Below are positions 1 through 9,160 of a stretch of DNA of 64,000 nucleotides, piece after piece. This stretch comes from Mycobacterium gordonae (GTDB taxonomy: Bacteria > Actinomycetota > Actinomycetes > Mycobacteriales > Mycobacteriaceae): contig NZ_CP070973.1 in NCBI RefSeq assembly GCF_017086405.1, positions 6,976,739 through 7,040,738 of the forward strand, read 5' to 3'. A model generated the notes under the pieces. It worked only from the letters and a program-made list of their open reading frames with translations, did not search any database and had not been told where the DNA came from. The translations under genes and the position numbers were made by a program. Position 1 is the stretch's first letter, and each line of letters opens with the position of its first letter.

Positions 1-808
1 TGGCGGGCAGGTTGTTGCCACCGAGGTCCGACGGCTTGCCGTCGCCGCAGTAGATCCACAGCCGGGTGTTGTTGGCGACCAGCTTGCCGACCTGCAGGGT
101 CGGGTCGTTGCGCTGCCACGCCGGGTCCTCCTTGGGACCCCACATGTCCGACGCCTTGTAACCGCCGGCGTCACCCATGGCCAGGCCGATCAGCGACGGG
201 CCCATCGCCTGCGACGGGTCCAGCAGTGCCGACAGCGAGCCGGCGTAGATGAACTGGTCGGGGTGGTAGGCAGCCAGGATCAGGGCCGACGAACCGGCCA
301 TCGACAGACCGACGGCGGCGCTGCCGTTCGGCTTGACCTGCTTGTTGCTGGCCAGGTACGCGGGCAGCTCGCTGGTCAGGAAGGTCTCCCACTTGTAGGT
401 GGTGCAGCCCGCCTTGCCGCAGGCCGGGTTGTACCAGTCGCTGTAGAAGCTGGACTGGCCGCCGACCGGCATGACCACGGAAATACCAGACTGGTTGTAC
501 CACTCGAACGCCGGGGTGTTGATGTCCCAGCCGTTGTAGTCGTCCTGGGCACGCATGCCGTCGAGCAGGTACAGTGCCGGCGAGTTGGCTCCACCGCTCT
601 GGAACTGGACCTTGATGTTGCGGCCCATCGCCGCCGAGGGCACCTGCAGGTATTCCACCGGCAGCCCCGGACGCGAGAACGCACTCGCGGTCGCGGAGCC
701 ACCGACGAAGCCGACCAGCCCAGACAGCAGCGCCGCACCCACGGCACCCACCATCAGGCGGCGCGGCATACCCGTCACGGCGCCCCGAAACCTGTCAACA
801 AGCTTCAT
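1..808 (-). CDS. fbpA: Antigen 85A mycolyltransferase FbpA, C-terminus cut off by window edge
   Basis: Secreted mycolyltransferase that transfers mycolic acid between trehalose monomycolates and onto arabinogalactan. The first 269 codons are visible, starting at an ATG with the start MKLVDRFRGAV. A Sec signal peptide of about 43 residues ends before AFSRPGLPVEYLQVP, the conserved mature N-terminus. The alpha/beta-hydrolase nucleophile motif GLSMAGS and the family blocks LYLLDGMRAQDDYNGWDINTP and MGDAGGYKASDMWGPKEDPA are present. The remaining catalytic Glu and His lie outside the window. It sits downstream of the arabinogalactan operon on the same strand, separated by a terminator, so it probably has its own promoter within 809-1142. 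Antigen 85A is preferred over 85B/C because of its position next to aftB and the N-terminal sequence. Confidence 0.95.
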   Translation of the reverse strand, partial: MKLVDRFRGAVTGMPRRLMVGAVGAALLSGLVGFVGGSATASAFSRPGLPVEYLQVPSAAMGRNIKVQFQSGGANSPALYLLDGMRAQDDYNGWDINTPAFEWYNQSGISVVMPVGGQSSFYSDWYNPACGKAGCTTYKWETFLTSELPAYLASNKQVKPNGSAAVGLSMAGSSALILAAYHPDQFIYAGSLSALLDPSQAMGPSLIGLAMGDAGGYKASDMWGPKEDPAWQRNDPTLQVGKLVANNTRLWIYCGDGKPSDLGGNNLPA

Positions 809-1142
809 CCTTGCTTCCTCATCCTCATCCTTGTGGGCACATCCTTGCGCATCGCTGCGCTTGGGGGCGTGTCCCGAATTGGGTCAGACTGCACGCACGC
901 GGCGCTGCAGTGCACCCGTAGTCAACCACATATTGCGGCTCACGATCTCCTCCGGGACGGCGCTTCCGGGGTCATCCGGCCGGGTTCCGGCGCGTTTTCG
1001 GGGCGTCGATCCGCGTCCGGCAGAGGCGTTTGCGCATGTGCCTACCGACGGGTGCACGCTGGTGGCGGCTCACTTGTGATGTTGCTGGCAGTCTGCGCGG
1101 CGGGCCCGATCGGGCGCGCCGACACGGCACATAAGGATTCTT
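809..1142. other. Intergenic region between aftB terminator and fbpA
   Basis: About 330 bp with no credible gene. It should hold the fbpA promoter, reading on the minus strand. I could not assign a -10 or -35 box with confidence. A minus-strand AAGGATG arrangement at 806-814 provides the fbpA ribosome binding site close to the ATG. Confidence 0.5.
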
Positions 1143-1172
1143 AAAAAAATTCTGAGCCGCCGCTTCGGGCGG
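1143..1172 (-). terminator. Intrinsic terminator of the glf-aftB operon
   Basis: Read on the minus strand, CCGCC and GGCGG arms (1157-1161 and 1168-1172) form a GC-rich hairpin with a 6-nt loop. It is followed after a few bases by a run of seven U (1143-1149). It begins about 30 nt after the aftB stop codon. Such a textbook rho-independent terminator is uncommon in mycobacteria and would separate the operon from fbpA. Confidence 0.75.
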
Positions 1173-1200
1173 ATACGGATTTCGTCTGCGAAACCGGGAT

Positions 1201-3075
1201 TCACTCGCGCGGCGGCGTCGGCGGCACCTTCGGCACCTCGAGTCCGCACTTGACCAGTTCGTAGCGCGGCACCCGGTCGATGCGGTACTGCGTGAATTCG
1301 TAGGCGTGCAGCAGGTTCGACAGGAACCGGCGCGGGGTCATGGGGGCCCGCACCGAGTTGAGCACCGCCTGGGTCGCCGGGCACTTGAGCGCCGCCTCCG
1401 CCTCGGCGACCCACTGCTGATCCAGGTAGCCCGGGATGCCCGGCGGCCACTTCACCCACGGTCCGTCGGCCACCACCCAGTCCGGAAACAGGTTCTTGTC
1501 GTGCCCGATGCGGCCATGCTTGAGTCGCTCGGTGTGCGCGGCCAGCGGGTTGGCCAGCCCGATCTGGTCGATGACCCGGACGTCGAGGCCGACGTTCATG
1601 CCCAGCATGCCGAGATTGGTGAAGAAGACCGTGTGCTGGGGCTTGAGGTCCGCGGGTATTCCGGGAGCGCTGCCCGGCGGGATCATCGGCACCAGGTCCC
1701 ATTGCGTGTAGTTGCCCGACGGCAGCAGCAGCGCACCGTCCGGGGTGTTGTTGAGCGCCACCAGCACGGCCGCCATCCGGGGGTAGTCCAGGTAGTCGGC
1801 GGCCGTCAGCGGGTGCGCGCGCCCGGTGGCCTGGGCATAAAAACGGCGTTCGTCGACGATGCCGGAGTAACTGACGTGCGTGGCGTCGTCGCCCATGCCG
1901 GGTGAATTGGCCGCCCACAGCGACCACCCGGCCACCGCCAGCCAGAGCGCGCTCACGCCGCCGGCCACCCAGTAGCCGGCCTCCTTCGAGAAGTCCTTGC
2001 CGTCCGGAATCACCACCGGGACCACGGCCACCGGCGCCAGCAAACAGAACAACGGAGTCAGCAGCACCCGTCCGTGCATGAAGTCGCCGCCCTGGCGGAT
2101 CCAGTACAGGGCCTGCAGCAGGCCGCTGACCACCATCCACGTCACCACCGCGGCGGGGCTCTGCACCGCGCGGGCCACCCGCCCGTAGCCGGGTGCCAGC
2201 GTCGGGCGCATGAACGACGGACGGCGTCGCGCCATCAGCACCACGACACTCAGCGGCACCAGCAAGACGACCGGCACCCACAGCGAATACGGCGCATTGA
2301 AGTTGGCGAGGTAGATCAGGCCTTGTGACCACTTGTCCCCGGCCGCGTCCTTGGCCAGGGCGGTGCCCGGAACCAGGAGCCCGTAGTACCCCATCCGGAA
2401 GATCTGATAGGCGACCGGCAGCAGGCCACCGGCCAGCACGATCAGCCCACGGCGCGCCCAGCTGCGGGCGGCGATCATCATCATGATCAGCGCGGCACCG
2501 CCGATCAGCGCCAGTTCGGGCCGCACCAGCACGCTGCAGCCCGCGACGAACGCCAGTGCACCGATGAACCATTGGCTTTCCGGACGCACCCGCAACGACT
2601 GCCCCCAGCAAACCATCATCCACCACAGCAGACCGACATAGGCCATGACCAGCCCGCTCTCTAGGCCCGAGGTCGCGAAGTCACGCGCAGGGGGCACCGC
2701 GATGTAGACGAGCGCTCCGGCCGGCAGCATGATCGCTCGGCGGCCGCGCAGACTCGGCGCGTACAACCGGCCCGTGCCCAGCATCAACAGCACCACGCCC
2801 AACACCGAAAGCGTCAGGGCCACGGCCAGCGCCACGTATTCCAGCCGCAGTGGGCCGCCGACCCAGCTGCAGACGTACAGCAAGTAGGTCCAGACGGTCG
2901 AGGTGTTGGCCTCCACCCGTTCACCGGCGTTGAACACCGGGCCGTTGCCCGCCAACAGGTTTCGCACGGTGCGCAGCACGATCAGCCCGTCGTCGGCGAT
3001 CCAGCGGCGCTGCCAGGCGCCCCAGCCGAACAGCAGGGCGATCAGCGCGACGCTCACCCACAGGCTGATCCGCAC
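1201..3075 (-). CDS. aftB: Arabinofuranosyltransferase AftB (Rv3805c-like)
   Basis: Membrane GT-C arabinofuranosyltransferase that adds terminal beta-(1,2)-arabinofuranose from decaprenylphosphoryl-arabinose to arabinogalactan and lipoarabinomannan. The protein is 624 aa, close to the family length (about 627). It opens with a transmembrane helix, followed by the acidic loop RRWIADDGLIVLRTVRN expected in GT-C enzymes and the block ERVEANTSTVWTY. Many further hydrophobic helices follow, then a soluble C-terminal domain. I chose the GTG at 3075 because there is no ATG, GTG or TTG codon in frame between the ubiA stop and that point. Longer readings overlap ubiA. It is the last gene of the operon and precedes the terminator. 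Confidence 0.93.
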   Translation of the reverse strand: MRISLWVSVALIALLFGWGAWQRRWIADDGLIVLRTVRNLLAGNGPVFNAGERVEANTSTVWTYLLYVCSWVGGPLRLEYVALAVALTLSVLGVVLLMLGTGRLYAPSLRGRRAIMLPAGALVYIAVPPARDFATSGLESGLVMAYVGLLWWMMVCWGQSLRVRPESQWFIGALAFVAGCSVLVRPELALIGGAALIMMMIAARSWARRGLIVLAGGLLPVAYQIFRMGYYGLLVPGTALAKDAAGDKWSQGLIYLANFNAPYSLWVPVVLLVPLSVVVLMARRRPSFMRPTLAPGYGRVARAVQSPAAVVTWMVVSGLLQALYWIRQGGDFMHGRVLLTPLFCLLAPVAVVPVVIPDGKDFSKEAGYWVAGGVSALWLAVAGWSLWAANSPGMGDDATHVSYSGIVDERRFYAQATGRAHPLTAADYLDYPRMAAVLVALNNTPDGALLLPSGNYTQWDLVPMIPPGSAPGIPADLKPQHTVFFTNLGMLGMNVGLDVRVIDQIGLANPLAAHTERLKHGRIGHDKNLFPDWVVADGPWVKWPPGIPGYLDQQWVAEAEAALKCPATQAVLNSVRAPMTPRRFLSNLLHAYEFTQYRIDRVPRYELVKCGLEVPKVPPTPPRE

Positions 3076-3166
3076 CGTGGCGGTATAAGGGAAGACCGGC
3101 CACTTGACCCGCCGGACCGACGGTCGCCGCGCGAGAGCCGCGGCCTGGAGGGCCTTGAACCTTTCG

Positions 3167-4117
3167 CTAGCCGAAGGCAACAGCAGCACCAACTGTTGCG
3201 ATCCACGCCAGGGCCAGCAGCTGCAGCACACGGTCGCGCAGCGCGATGTCCTCGGGTTCCCCGGCCAGCCCACCGTCGACATCCACCGCGTAGCGCAGGA
3301 TCGCGATGGTGAACGGAATCATCGAGACCGCGAACCAGGACCCGGAATAACGGTCGCGCTCAAACGCCCACAGCCCGTAGGACATCACCACCGCGGTGGC
3401 CGACAGCGTCCAGACGAAGCGCAGATAGGTGCTGGTGTAGCTTTCCAGCGACTTGCGGATCTGAGCTCCGGTGCGCTCAGACAGTTGCAACTCGGCGTAA
3501 CGCTTGCCGGCGACCATGAACAGTGAGCCGAATGCCGCCGTCAGCAGAAACCATTGGGACAACGGGATGCCCGTGGCCGCGCCCCCCGCGATCGCCCGGA
3601 TCAGATACGCCGAGGACACGATGCAGATGTCGATCACGGCTTGGTGCTTGAGCCCGTAGCAGTACCCCAGTTGCATCACCAGGTAGACCGCCATGACCAC
3701 GGCGAGGTTGGGCGTCAGCCACCAGGACAGACCCAGCGAAGCAACGCCCAGCACCATCGCCAGGGTGTAGGCCAGCCACGGGGGCACCACACCGGCGGCG
3801 ATGGGCCGGAACCTCTTGGTGGGGTGCTCCCGGTCGGCCTCGACATCACGCACGTCGTTGATGAGATAGATCGCCGACGCCGCGAGGCTGAACACCACGA
3901 AGGCGATCGCCACCTTGACGCCCATAGCGCCCCAGTCGTACGGCACGACGCGGCCGGTCGCGTCGCGGGGGCGGGTGTGGTCGCCGCTGCCCGCCGCGGC
4001 CAGCGGCGCGGCCAGCACCAGCACGTTCTTGACCCACTGCCGCGGGCGGACCGCTTTGATGACCCCGCTCACCAGGTTTTTCGGGGCTCCGCTCACTTCC
4101 ATCAGATCGTCGCTCAT
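3167..4117 (-). CDS. ubiA: Decaprenyl-phosphate phosphoribosyltransferase UbiA (DPPR synthase, Rv3806c-like)
   Basis: Integral membrane UbiA-family prenyltransferase that joins phosphoribose pyrophosphate to decaprenyl phosphate. This is the first committed step toward the arabinose donor used by AftB. The protein is 316 aa from the ATG at 4117; an upstream GTG at 4126 would add three residues. The Asp-rich motif NDVRDVEADREHP is visible around residue 90, and the family block GKRYAEL lies in the second half. Several membrane helices span the protein. The start overlaps the stop of the PAP2 phosphatase gene, which makes translational coupling likely. The two gene products act in sequence in the same pathway. 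Confidence 0.95.
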   Translation of the reverse strand: MSDDLMEVSGAPKNLVSGVIKAVRPRQWVKNVLVLAAPLAAAGSGDHTRPRDATGRVVPYDWGAMGVKVAIAFVVFSLAASAIYLINDVRDVEADREHPTKRFRPIAAGVVPPWLAYTLAMVLGVASLGLSWWLTPNLAVVMAVYLVMQLGYCYGLKHQAVIDICIVSSAYLIRAIAGGAATGIPLSQWFLLTAAFGSLFMVAGKRYAELQLSERTGAQIRKSLESYTSTYLRFVWTLSATAVVMSYGLWAFERDRYSGSWFAVSMIPFTIAILRYAVDVDGGLAGEPEDIALRDRVLQLLALAWIATVGAAVAFG

Positions 4118-4653
4118 CGCACCCACCTTCGTCGGGCCGCGCTGTCCACCCGGACGGCTGCTACGGCAACCCCGGCACCGAGAGCCACGCCGGCGGCGAC
4201 GTCGCTGGGATAGTGCACACCCAGCAGTATTCGCGACAGCGCCATGGGCGGTACCAACACCGCCGGTAGCGGCAGCCCGGTTACCCGGCCCAGCAGGATC
4301 GCCGCGGCCGTCGTCGACGTGGCATGCGCCGACGGGAAGCTGAGCTGGCTGGGTGTGCCGACGTTGACCGTGACGGCCGGATGGTGGGGCCGTTGGCGCC
4401 GGACCACCCGCTTGACCACGACCGCGGCGGCATGTGCGGCGAACGTGCCGACGGCGGCCACCATCCAGTCCCGGCGCCGGCGCCGATCCAGCGCGGAACC
4501 CAGTAGCGCAATCACCAGCCAGCCGATGCTGTGCTCACCGAAGTGCGACATGGCGCGGGTGACCGGAAGTACCCCTGGACGCCAGGTCAGCGCTGACTGG
4601 ACGGCCACCATCGCTGCGACCTCACCGCGCGGCGGCTCGGCCGGTTCAACCAT
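4114..4653 (-). CDS. PAP2-type phosphatase, Rv3807c-like, decaprenyl-phosphoribose pathway
   Basis: Membrane phosphatase of the PAP2 superfamily, 179 aa. All three family motifs are visible: KRVVRRQRP, FPSAH, and SRILLGVHYPSD. In M. tuberculosis the orthologue is proposed to dephosphorylate decaprenylphosphoryl-5-phosphoribose, between UbiA and the DprE1/DprE2 epimerase. That role is inferred from the operon and is not proved by the sequence. The ATG at 4653 overlaps the glfT2 stop by 8 nt, and the 3' end overlaps ubiA by 4 nt. Longer readings upstream run into glfT2 in another frame and are not real. Confidence 0.9.
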   Translation of the reverse strand: MVEPAEPPRGEVAAMVAVQSALTWRPGVLPVTRAMSHFGEHSIGWLVIALLGSALDRRRRRDWMVAAVGTFAAHAAAVVVKRVVRRQRPHHPAVTVNVGTPSQLSFPSAHATSTTAAAILLGRVTGLPLPAVLVPPMALSRILLGVHYPSDVAAGVALGAGVAVAAVRVDSAARRRWVR

Positions 4654-6550
4654 GGCTGGCCGCAGCGTCGGCCGAGCCATGGACAGGCAGCACCATCTCC
4701 CACTTCTGTTTGCTGGACAGCACGGGCAGTGCTTCGCGGTAGACGCGGCGCATCTCGTCGAAGCGCCGCGCCAACTGGCGCTGGCGGCGCAACGACGCCA
4801 GCAGCAGCGAGAACATCTTGGCCCGGTCACGCTGCCGGTAGACGACGCCGCAGCCATCCGCGGTGGTGACGGTGACGCCGTCGACCGTGCAGAGCCGGAA
4901 CCAGCGCGCATCCTGGGTCGGCACGTTGAACTCGGGGCGCTGGTGGTGAGCCGGGTCGGCGGCCTTGAGGTTGTGCAGGATTCCCCGGGCCAGCCGGTAG
5001 CCGATCACCGCCGGGTTCACCGGCGGCTTCATCACTTTGTTCTTGTTCAGCGGCGCAGGCAGTTCGCTGGCGGCCGGCAGCACCACCGCATCCGGGTAGG
5101 CGGTGCGCATCTGACGCACTTCCGGCAGCGCCGATTCCAGGATGGAGAAGATGTGCTCGGGGCCGGCCAGGAAGTCGTCGATCGCCCTGTTTTGGATCTC
5201 GACTGTCGAATATTCAAGGCAGGCAAGGTGTTTCAGCGTCGCCTTAAGATGGCTGCGGACCAGGCCGGAGACGTCACCGTCCCAGTGCATTGCGGCGACC
5301 ACCAGCCGGTTGCGCAGGTGGAAATACGCCTGCCAGTCGATGGCGTCGTCCTTGTCGCTCCACGCCATGTGCCAGATCGCGGCGCCCGGCAGCGTGACGG
5401 TCGGATAGCCGTGCTCAGCGGCCCGCAAACCGTAGTCGGCGTCGTCCCATTTGATGAACAGCGGCAGCGGCTGGCCCAACTCCTCGGCGACCTGCCGCGG
5501 GATCATGCACGTCCACCAGCCGTTGTAGTCGACGTCGATGCGCCGGTGCAGCAGCTTGCTCTTGTCCTCTTTGTCGTTGAGCGGGTACTCGGCGAAATCA
5601 TGGTCGTACTCGGCGTGCGGCGCGGCGGTCCACATGAAGTTCGACCTGTCCACCACCTCGCCCATGATGTGCAGGTGTGACGGCTCCTGCAGGTTGAGCA
5701 TCTGGCCGCCGACCAGCATCGGAGTCTTGGCGAACCGGCTCATCGCCAGCACCCGCAGGATCGAGTCCGGCTCGATGCGGATGTCATCGTCCATGAACAG
5801 GATCTGTTGGCAGTCGGTGTTCTTCAGCGCCTCGTACATCACCCTGCTGTAGCCGCCGGAGCCGCCCAGATTGGGCTGGTTGTGTACCGAGAGTCGGTCA
5901 GCCAATCTTTCGGCCGCCGCTGCGAAGTCCGGATGGTCGCGCACCTTGCGGGTGCCCTGGTCCGGCACGATCACAGCGCCGATCACCTCGTCCACCAGCG
6001 GGTCAGCGGTGAGTTCTCGCAAAGCGTTGACGCAGTCCGCGGGCCGGTTGAACGTGGGGATGCCGACGGCGATGTTGGCCGTCCCGGGCGCAGCGGTGGG
6101 CGCGTACCAGCCACCGTTGAGCAATTCGACCTTGGTGTCGGTGGTGATGTCGAACCAGATCCAGCCGCCGTCCTCGAACGGCTGCAGGCTGACCTCGATT
6201 TCCAGCACCGCGGGGTGGTCATCGGAGCCGCTGAAACCGCGTCCCTCGACGAAGATCCGGGCCCCGGTTGCCTTGGTCCGGTAGAGGTCGATGCGCCCGG
6301 TGCCGGTCAACTCGACGCGCAGCACCACCGAGTCGCAGACCGACCAGCGCCGCCAGTAGCTGGCCGGGAACGCGTTGAAGTAGGTCGCGAACGACACCTC
6401 GGACTCGGCGCCGATCTGCAGCGAGGTGCGACTGGTCGCGTGCGCCCGCCGAGCGTTGGTGGTCGACTCCTCGAGGTACAGCTTGCGCACATCGAGGGGC
6501 TCGCCGGGACGCGGCAGGATGATGCGCGACAGCAGGCTCACGGCGGTCAT
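4646..6550 (-). CDS. glfT2: Galactofuranosyltransferase GlfT2 (Rv3808c-like)
   Basis: Bifunctional processive UDP-galactofuranosyltransferase (GT2 family) that builds the alternating beta-(1,5)/(1,6) galactan chain on the cytoplasmic face. The protein is 634 aa against about 637 in the family. After an N-terminal beta-rich domain, the GT-A domain shows IPTFNRPADCVNAL, the metal-binding FMDDDI motif, the catalytic-base block KWDDADYG and the IWHMAW histidine motif. The start ATG overlaps the glf stop in an ATGA arrangement, so UDP-galactopyranose mutase and the enzyme that uses its product are translationally coupled. Confidence 0.96.
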   Translation of the reverse strand: MTAVSLLSRIILPRPGEPLDVRKLYLEESTTNARRAHATSRTSLQIGAESEVSFATYFNAFPASYWRRWSVCDSVVLRVELTGTGRIDLYRTKATGARIFVEGRGFSGSDDHPAVLEIEVSLQPFEDGGWIWFDITTDTKVELLNGGWYAPTAAPGTANIAVGIPTFNRPADCVNALRELTADPLVDEVIGAVIVPDQGTRKVRDHPDFAAAAERLADRLSVHNQPNLGGSGGYSRVMYEALKNTDCQQILFMDDDIRIEPDSILRVLAMSRFAKTPMLVGGQMLNLQEPSHLHIMGEVVDRSNFMWTAAPHAEYDHDFAEYPLNDKEDKSKLLHRRIDVDYNGWWTCMIPRQVAEELGQPLPLFIKWDDADYGLRAAEHGYPTVTLPGAAIWHMAWSDKDDAIDWQAYFHLRNRLVVAAMHWDGDVSGLVRSHLKATLKHLACLEYSTVEIQNRAIDDFLAGPEHIFSILESALPEVRQMRTAYPDAVVLPAASELPAPLNKNKVMKPPVNPAVIGYRLARGILHNLKAADPAHHQRPEFNVPTQDARWFRLCTVDGVTVTTADGCGVVYRQRDRAKMFSLLLASLRRQRQLARRFDEMRRVYREALPVLSSKQKWEMVLPVHGSADAAASHG

Positions 6551-7740
6551 GAGACGGCCTCCGCTGCCAGGGGTGCGCCGTCGCGCAGATGCGGCGCAAG
6601 GACGTTGTCGTACATGCTCAAAGCGCTGGCAATGGCCATATGCATATCCAGATATTGGTAGGTGCCCAAGCGTCCACCGAACAGCACCTTCGCCGCCGCG
6701 GTCTCGGACTTCGCCCTGGCCCGATAGGCGGCCAACAGGGCGCGGTCGGCCTCGGTATTGATCGGATAGTAGGGCTCGTCGTCGTCTTCGGCGAAGCGAG
6801 AGTATTCACGCATGATCACCGTCTTGTCGGACGGGTAGTCACGCTCGGGATGGAAGTGCCGGAACTCATGAATACGCGTATGCGGGACGTCTGGATCGTT
6901 GTAATTCATCACCGGGGTGCCCTGAAAGTCACCGATCGGAAGGACTTCCAGCTCGAAATCCAGGGTGCGCCAGCCGAGGCGTCCGTCGGCGTAGTCGAAG
7001 TAGCGGTCCAGCGGTCCGGTGTAGATCACCGGGGCGTCGGGGCTTGCGGCGCGCAGTTCGTCGCGCACGTCGAACCAGTCGGTGTCCAGCCGAACCTCGA
7101 TGCGGTCGTCGGCGGCCATGTTCTGCAGCCAGGCCGTGTAGCCGTCGACCGGCAGGCCCTCATAGGTGTCGCTGAAGTACCGGTTGTCGAAGGTGTAGCG
7201 CACCGGCAGGCGGGTGATGTTGGCCGCCGGCAACTCTTTGGGGTCGGTCTGCCACTGCTTGGCGGTGTAGCCCTTGACGAACGCCTCGTACAGCGGCCGG
7301 CCGATCAGCGAGATGGCCTTCTCTTCGAAGTTTGCGGCGTCGCTCGCCCGTATTTCCGAAGCCTGCTCGGCGATGAGCTTGCGGGCCTCCTCGGGGCTGA
7401 AATACCGGCCGAAGAACTGTGACACCAAGCCCAAGCCCATAGGGAACTGGTAAGCCTGCCCGTTGTACATGGCGTAGACGCGGTGCTGGTAACCGGTGAA
7501 GTCGGTGAACTGCCGCACGTAGTCCCACACCTTCTTATTGGAGGTGTGGAACAGGTGCGCGCCGTACTTGTGGACCTCGATCCCAGTCTGCGGCTCAGGT
7601 TCGGAATAGGCGTTACCGCCGAGGTGCGGGCGCCGCTCGACAACGAGAACCCGCTTGTCGAGTTGGGTAGCCACGCGCTCGGCGATCGTCAGGCCGAAAA
7701 AGCCGGAGCCGACGACATAGAGGTCAAATCGAGCGGTCAT
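6547..7740 (-). CDS. glf: UDP-galactopyranose mutase Glf (Rv3809c-like)
   Basis: FAD-dependent mutase that converts UDP-galactopyranose to UDP-galactofuranose, the donor for galactan synthesis. The protein is 397 aa from the ATG at 7740; the family has about 399. The N-terminal dinucleotide-binding motif VVGSGFFGLTIAERVA is followed by HLGGNAYSE and HKYGAHLFHTSNKKVWDYV. The substrate-pocket blocks NYNDPDVPHTRIHEFRHF and EPYYPI are also present. An in-frame upstream GTG-type extension (to 7875) lies in the divergent promoter region and has no family counterpart. It is the first gene of the arabinogalactan operon and is divergent from erp. Confidence 0.95.
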   Translation of the reverse strand: MTARFDLYVVGSGFFGLTIAERVATQLDKRVLVVERRPHLGGNAYSEPEPQTGIEVHKYGAHLFHTSNKKVWDYVRQFTDFTGYQHRVYAMYNGQAYQFPMGLGLVSQFFGRYFSPEEARKLIAEQASEIRASDAANFEEKAISLIGRPLYEAFVKGYTAKQWQTDPKELPAANITRLPVRYTFDNRYFSDTYEGLPVDGYTAWLQNMAADDRIEVRLDTDWFDVRDELRAASPDAPVIYTGPLDRYFDYADGRLGWRTLDFELEVLPIGDFQGTPVMNYNDPDVPHTRIHEFRHFHPERDYPSDKTVIMREYSRFAEDDDEPYYPINTEADRALLAAYRARAKSETAAAKVLFGGRLGTYQYLDMHMAIASALSMYDNVLAPHLRDGAPLAAEAVS

Positions 7741-7975
7741 CGGTTGCCTAGGGTATCCGACCTTGCTGCCAAAACCCGACTTGGCGGGTCGGCCCCGCCC
7801 CGGTTTTCCCAGGTGCCGGCCAGAACAACGGCGTGCCGTCGGGCCAACGTCACACCTGTGAACCACTCCCCTCACGATTCGGTCTCGTCACAGTAGTCAC
7901 ATCATTCTCACTCGTACCATCGGTCGTGTGGGTCTCCGACCCCGACTCCACATAATCCAGATTGAGGAGACTTCC

Positions 7976-8959
7976 GTGCCGAACCGACGCCGACGCAAGC
8001 TCTCGAAGACTATGAGCGCGGTCGCCGCCCTGGCCGTCGCAAGTCCGTGTGCTTACTTTCTTGTTTACGAATCGACCGGCGACACCAAGCCGGTGGAACA
8101 CCACGAGTTCAAGCGGGCGGCCAGTGTCGCCGATCTGCCCAACGAGCTGATCTCCGCCCTGTCGCAGGGCCTGTCGCAGTTCGGCGTCAACCTGCCGCCA
8201 GTTCCCGCGCTCGGCGGAACCAGCGGGGCGAGCACCGGCCTGGGCACCACCGGTCTGGGCACCACCCCAAGCCTGGCCAGTCCCGGACTCGGCACCACCG
8301 GCCTGGGCACCGCGCCCGGCCTCGCCACCCCCGGCCTGACTCCCACCACGCCCGGGGCCCTGCCGCTGCCCGGTAGCGCGCTCACACCGCCGACCCCTGG
8401 GACCGGCGCCGGTGTGAACCCGGCCCTGACCAACCCCGCGTTGACCAGCCCCGCCGGGGTGGCGCCCGGCCTGACGAGCCCGTCGGCGCTGAGCCCGGCC
8501 ACCGCCACCGGTGAAGTTCCGATCTCGACACCAGTCGGGCTCGACCCGGGCGCCGACGGCACCTACCCGATCCTGGGTGACACCTCCGGGCTCGGCGGTG
8601 GGGGCACCGGCCTGTCACCGGTCTCTCCAGCCGGCGCCGGGAGCAGCGGCGGCGGCGGACTGGTCAGCGACCTGATGCAGGCGGCCAACCAGCTGGGTGC
8701 CAGCCAAGCCATCGACCTGCTCAAGGGCCTGATCATGCCGGCGATCATGCAGCAGGTACAAGGTGGGGCCGCGGGCGCTCCGGCAGCGGCGGGTGCCGCG
8801 CCTGCGCTGCCCGGCGTGCCCGGCGCGGGCGGTCTCGCGCCGGTCCTGCCCACGGCGGGTGCGCCCGGCGTGCCCGCGATACCCGCGGCGGCGGGAGTGC
8901 CCGCGGCCGCAGCACCGGCAGCGCCGGTGGCGGCGGTGGCGGAGGCGCCACCGGTGTAA
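7976..8959 (+). CDS. erp: Exported repetitive protein Erp/PirG (Rv3810-like)
   Basis: Secreted, surface-associated mycobacterial protein needed for normal envelope function and virulence in pathogenic species; its biochemical role is unknown. The N-terminus PNRRRRKLSKTMSAVAALAV followed by SPCAYFLVYES is a signal peptide or anchor. The central region has degenerate five-residue repeats rich in Pro, Gly, Leu, Thr (GLGTT, PGLAT, PALTS). The conserved block PVGLDPGADGTYPILGD follows, then a C-terminal helix SQAIDLLKGLIMPAIMQ and an Ala/Pro tail. It is 327 aa, longer than the 284 aa of M. tuberculosis because of extra repeats and a longer tail. The GTG at 7976 is chosen because GAGGAGA lies just upstream and the following residues match the family start. 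Confidence 0.93.
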   Translation: MPNRRRRKLSKTMSAVAALAVASPCAYFLVYESTGDTKPVEHHEFKRAASVADLPNELISALSQGLSQFGVNLPPVPALGGTSGASTGLGTTGLGTTPSLASPGLGTTGLGTAPGLATPGLTPTTPGALPLPGSALTPPTPGTGAGVNPALTNPALTSPAGVAPGLTSPSALSPATATGEVPISTPVGLDPGADGTYPILGDTSGLGGGGTGLSPVSPAGAGSSGGGGLVSDLMQAANQLGASQAIDLLKGLIMPAIMQQVQGGAAGAPAAAGAAPALPGVPGAGGLAPVLPTAGAPGVPAIPAAAGVPAAAAPAAPVAAVAEAPPV

Positions 8960-9044
8960 CGAAGCCTGTCACGTGACGGCACCGCAGAGTCGGTAATCCT
9001 CTGCGGTGTCGTCGACAGCTTTCCGGGTGAGCCCGCCCCACCCT

Positions 9045-9106
9045 CGCGAGCAGACGCAAAAGCACCTAGGAGCGCATGCTCCCGGGTGCTTCTGCGTCTG
9101 CTCGCG
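9045..9106. repeat. Long inverted repeat between erp and the amidase gene
   Basis: Arms beginning GCGAGCAGACGCA and ending TGCGTCTGCTCGC can pair over about 28 nt on each side with a few mismatches, around a GCAT centre near 9074-9078. There is no U tract. It may act as a transcription terminator for erp or as a mobile intergenic repeat. The GAGCAGACGCA word recalls short repeats I associate with other mycobacterial intergenic regions, but I cannot confirm that here. Confidence 0.6.
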
Positions 9107-9160
9107 CCAAACACCGTGTCGCCCCATAAGAAACATCAGGCTCACACGTAACATCGGCTG

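Noticed and set aside
1070..2626. 518-codon minus-strand frame overlapping aftB
   Set aside because: Arg/Gly/Pro/Ala-rich out-of-frame shadow of aftB. The frame of 1201-3075 carries the recognisable protein.
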